This document shows, piece by piece, positions 3,854 through 5,562 of a stretch of DNA of 5,562 bases. The translations under genes were made by a program, and so were the position numbers. Below the pieces are notes generated by a model that saw nothing but the letters and a program-made list of their open reading frames with translations, made no database searches and was not told the origin of the DNA. Positions within the stretch are counted from its first letter, which is position 1. Each line of letters opens with the position of its first letter. The DNA is from Microcaldota archaeon. Its GTDB lineage: Archaea > Micrarchaeota > Micrarchaeia > Anstonellales > VGKX01. The stretch covers positions 1 through 5,562 of the forward strand of contig JAKALW010000091.1 in assembly GCA_021823945.1 (NCBI GenBank), given 5' to 3'.

Positions 3854-5562
3854 ATGAATTCCAAGAATTCCGCTATTTTTATGCTTGCCGCGCTGTCTCT
3901 CCTCCTGGGGACAGCGATTGCAGCACCCTCGATTTCTTTCCCTTCGCCGACTCCCGCGAACGGGACAAAAATTGCCAACACATCCGCCACCATAGACGTG
4001 CTTGTAGCCGAATCCAACCTCGCCAATTTCACTCTCAACTGGAACGGCACGAACTACTCTTTTTACGGCCCTGACCTTGTGGGGATGTGGAATTTCGACG
4101 ACGTGAATGCCAACGACGACTTTTCGCAAAGCACCATAAACACCACAAGATGGGACATTACCAACTGCTACGAACAGGCAGGAAGAATTTTCTGCAACAC
4201 AACGAATGCCGGTTGGAGCTATGGCAAAGTTACAAGCAACTACATACTGAGGGGCGATTTTGACGTCCAGGTAGATTTTGATGTCTCGAGCTGGACAGGA
4301 ACCCCAACATCCGGCAAAGGCTGGCAGGTATCGCTTGAGGGGCAAAGGACCACAACCGGCCAGGCATTTGACTGCAACCGTTTCCTGTGGAACCCAAGCA
4401 CATGGTCTTACGACAGCTGGGAAGGCACAATTGGCGCCTCGGCAGGCAGCGCAAGCGGCGTAACAGGAACTATCGGAAAGTTAAGGATGACAAGGGTTGG
4501 CACCAACATTTCATGCTATTATTGGACAGGCTCGGCCTTCACGCTTTACGCAAGCAGGGCGGCGTCAGACGTGACGGCCGACATGAAAATCGCAGTGTAT
4601 ACGACAAACCGCGATTCACTGCAGGCCATCAACGCCTCATTTGACAATTTCATAGTGAACAAGGGACAACAGGCAGCTGACTATTCCCCAAGCGGCAACC
4701 AAGGCAAAGTCCTCAATTCCGGCTGGAGCTTCGTGCCGGGCAAATACGGCGGTGCAATTCAGCTCAACGGCCTGGACGGCGCTGGCGTGGACGTGCCGAA
4801 TTCCGCGAGCATGCAGTTCGGCACTGGGGATGCAACATTAGAGGCCTGGATAAAGCCCGCGTCATATGCGCCTGACGGCTGGGACCATGAAGTGGTTAGC
4901 AAAATAAACTATTCAAACCCAAGGCACGGGTATATGATGTCAATCAGAGGCATATTGAGCGGAAATGACCAAAACAAGTCAATAGGATACATGGGCGCTG
5001 GGCTGACATACGGAATAGGAGCAACAGGCACAACAAACATAAACACCAACCAATGGCGCCACATTGTCGTTTCATACCAGAGACAGGGCTATATCAGACT
5101 TTTCGAAAACGGGGTTGAAACAGCAGACACAAGCATAAGCGCATATTCAAGCCAAAATGAAAACAATGGAATTGATTTGACAATCGGCTATGACGCGCAA
5201 AACCTGGGCAGGGTGTTCAACGGCACAATTGACAATGTGCGCATATTCAGGCGCGCCCTGAGCGCCCAGGAAGCAAAGATGGAGTACATTTCCAATTTCA
5301 GGAAAGTCAATTCCACATACTGGGAATTGACAGTCCAACTCACAAACCTCACAGACGGCAACTACACGTATTACGCATATGCCCAAAACACCACAGGCGG
5401 GGCAAGCACAACTGGAATTTCAGGCTTTAGCATAGGCTATAACCCTGCCACCACGACCTATGGCGGCTCGACCACCAATTTCGCGGCAGTGGCAGACATT
5501 ACAAACGTGACGAATCTGACCCTTGAGAAAGTCGGCTTTGGCAAAATCAGGTTCCCTCCAAC
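3854..5562 (+). CDS. Exported LamG (concanavalin-like) surface protein with nested domains, C-terminus beyond window
   Basis: There are 569 codons without a stop, and the gene continues to the right. Residues 1-23 are a Sec signal peptide (MNSKNSAIFMLAALSLLLG, then TAIA; likely cleavage after A23). Residues 24-72 look like the first strands of an Ig-like domain (PSISFPSPTPANGT ... NWNGTNYSFY). LVGMWNFDD (75-83) is the typical first strand of a LamG domain, but the LamG sequence resumes only at AADYSPSGNQGKVLN (274-288). It runs through ATLEAWIKP (327-335), NQWRHIVVSYQ (399-409) and GTIDNVRIFRRALSAQE (457-473). Between them, 88-269 looks like a second jelly-roll domain (DDFSQSTINTTRWDI ... ASFDNFIVN) with a likely C105-C114 disulfide. 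YISNFRKVNSTYWEL...DGNYTYYAYAQN (478-512) appears to complete the Ig-like domain. A further domain starts near 538 (GSTTNFAAVADITNVTNLTLEK). By eye there are about 18 N-glycosylation sequons. Probable role: cell-surface carbohydrate binding or adhesion; the ligand is unknown. Confidence 0.88.
   Translation, partial: MNSKNSAIFMLAALSLLLGTAIAAPSISFPSPTPANGTKIANTSATIDVLVAESNLANFTLNWNGTNYSFYGPDLVGMWNFDDVNANDDFSQSTINTTRWDITNCYEQAGRIFCNTTNAGWSYGKVTSNYILRGDFDVQVDFDVSSWTGTPTSGKGWQVSLEGQRTTTGQAFDCNRFLWNPSTWSYDSWEGTIGASAGSASGVTGTIGKLRMTRVGTNISCYYWTGSAFTLYASRAASDVTADMKIAVYTTNRDSLQAINASFDNFIVNKGQQAADYSPSGNQGKVLNSGWSFVPGKYGGAIQLNGLDGAGVDVPNSASMQFGTGDATLEAWIKPASYAPDGWDHEVVSKINYSNPRHGYMMSIRGILSGNDQNKSIGYMGAGLTYGIGATGTTNINTNQWRHIVVSYQRQGYIRLFENGVETADTSISAYSSQNENNGIDLTIGYDAQNLGRVFNGTIDNVRIFRRALSAQEAKMEYISNFRKVNSTYWELTVQLTNLTDGNYTYYAYAQNTTGGASTTGISGFSIGYNPATTTYGGSTTNFAAVADITNVTNLTLEKVGFGKIRFPP

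Noticed and set aside
3767..4345. Minus-strand 192-codon open frame
   Set aside because: It is antisense to the LamG gene and crosses its promoter and T-tracts. Codon pattern and protein features favour the plus-strand gene, which has a signal peptide and known domains.

Overview
The window looks archaeal. Candidate promoters are TTTAAATA/TTTATAAA-type TATA boxes with TATA-to-start geometry typical of archaea. Some genes appear leaderless, and others have short GGTG/GGAG Shine-Dalgarno sites. Transcripts seem to end in stacked T-tracts without hairpins. AGG and ATA codons are frequent, and the proteins (an SsoSSB-like single OB-fold, a stomatin-like slipin, a sequon-rich LamG surface protein) are of archaeal type. 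The LamG protein's architecture resembles what I know from small-genome DPANN lineages. That placement is inference, and no rRNA or tRNA is present to fix it.

There are five genes. Three lie on the minus strand in the left half: a long soluble protein of unknown function running off the left edge (1-1277), a minimal single-stranded-DNA-binding OB-fold protein (1428-1712), and a secreted six-cysteine protein (1898-2605) with a possible transglutaminase-like His/Asp signature. Two lie on the plus strand in the right half: a slipin/stomatin with one N-terminal membrane segment (2871-3671), and a large exported LamG protein running off the right edge (3854-5562).

Each gene has its own candidate promoter, and T-tracts follow the OB-fold and slipin genes, so this looks like a row of single-gene units rather than one operon. 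The secreted protein and the slipin are divergent around a 265-base intergenic region that carries both promoters and a cluster of inverted repeats. The right half (secreted protein, slipin, LamG protein) has an envelope theme. The left half (OB-fold protein, unknown soluble protein) is cytoplasmic.

The best candidate for something unusual is the LamG protein. It appears to be a three-level nested structure: an Ig-like domain split by a LamG domain, which is itself split by a second jelly-roll-like domain. I see no CRISPR array, transposase, tRNA or clear mobile element.
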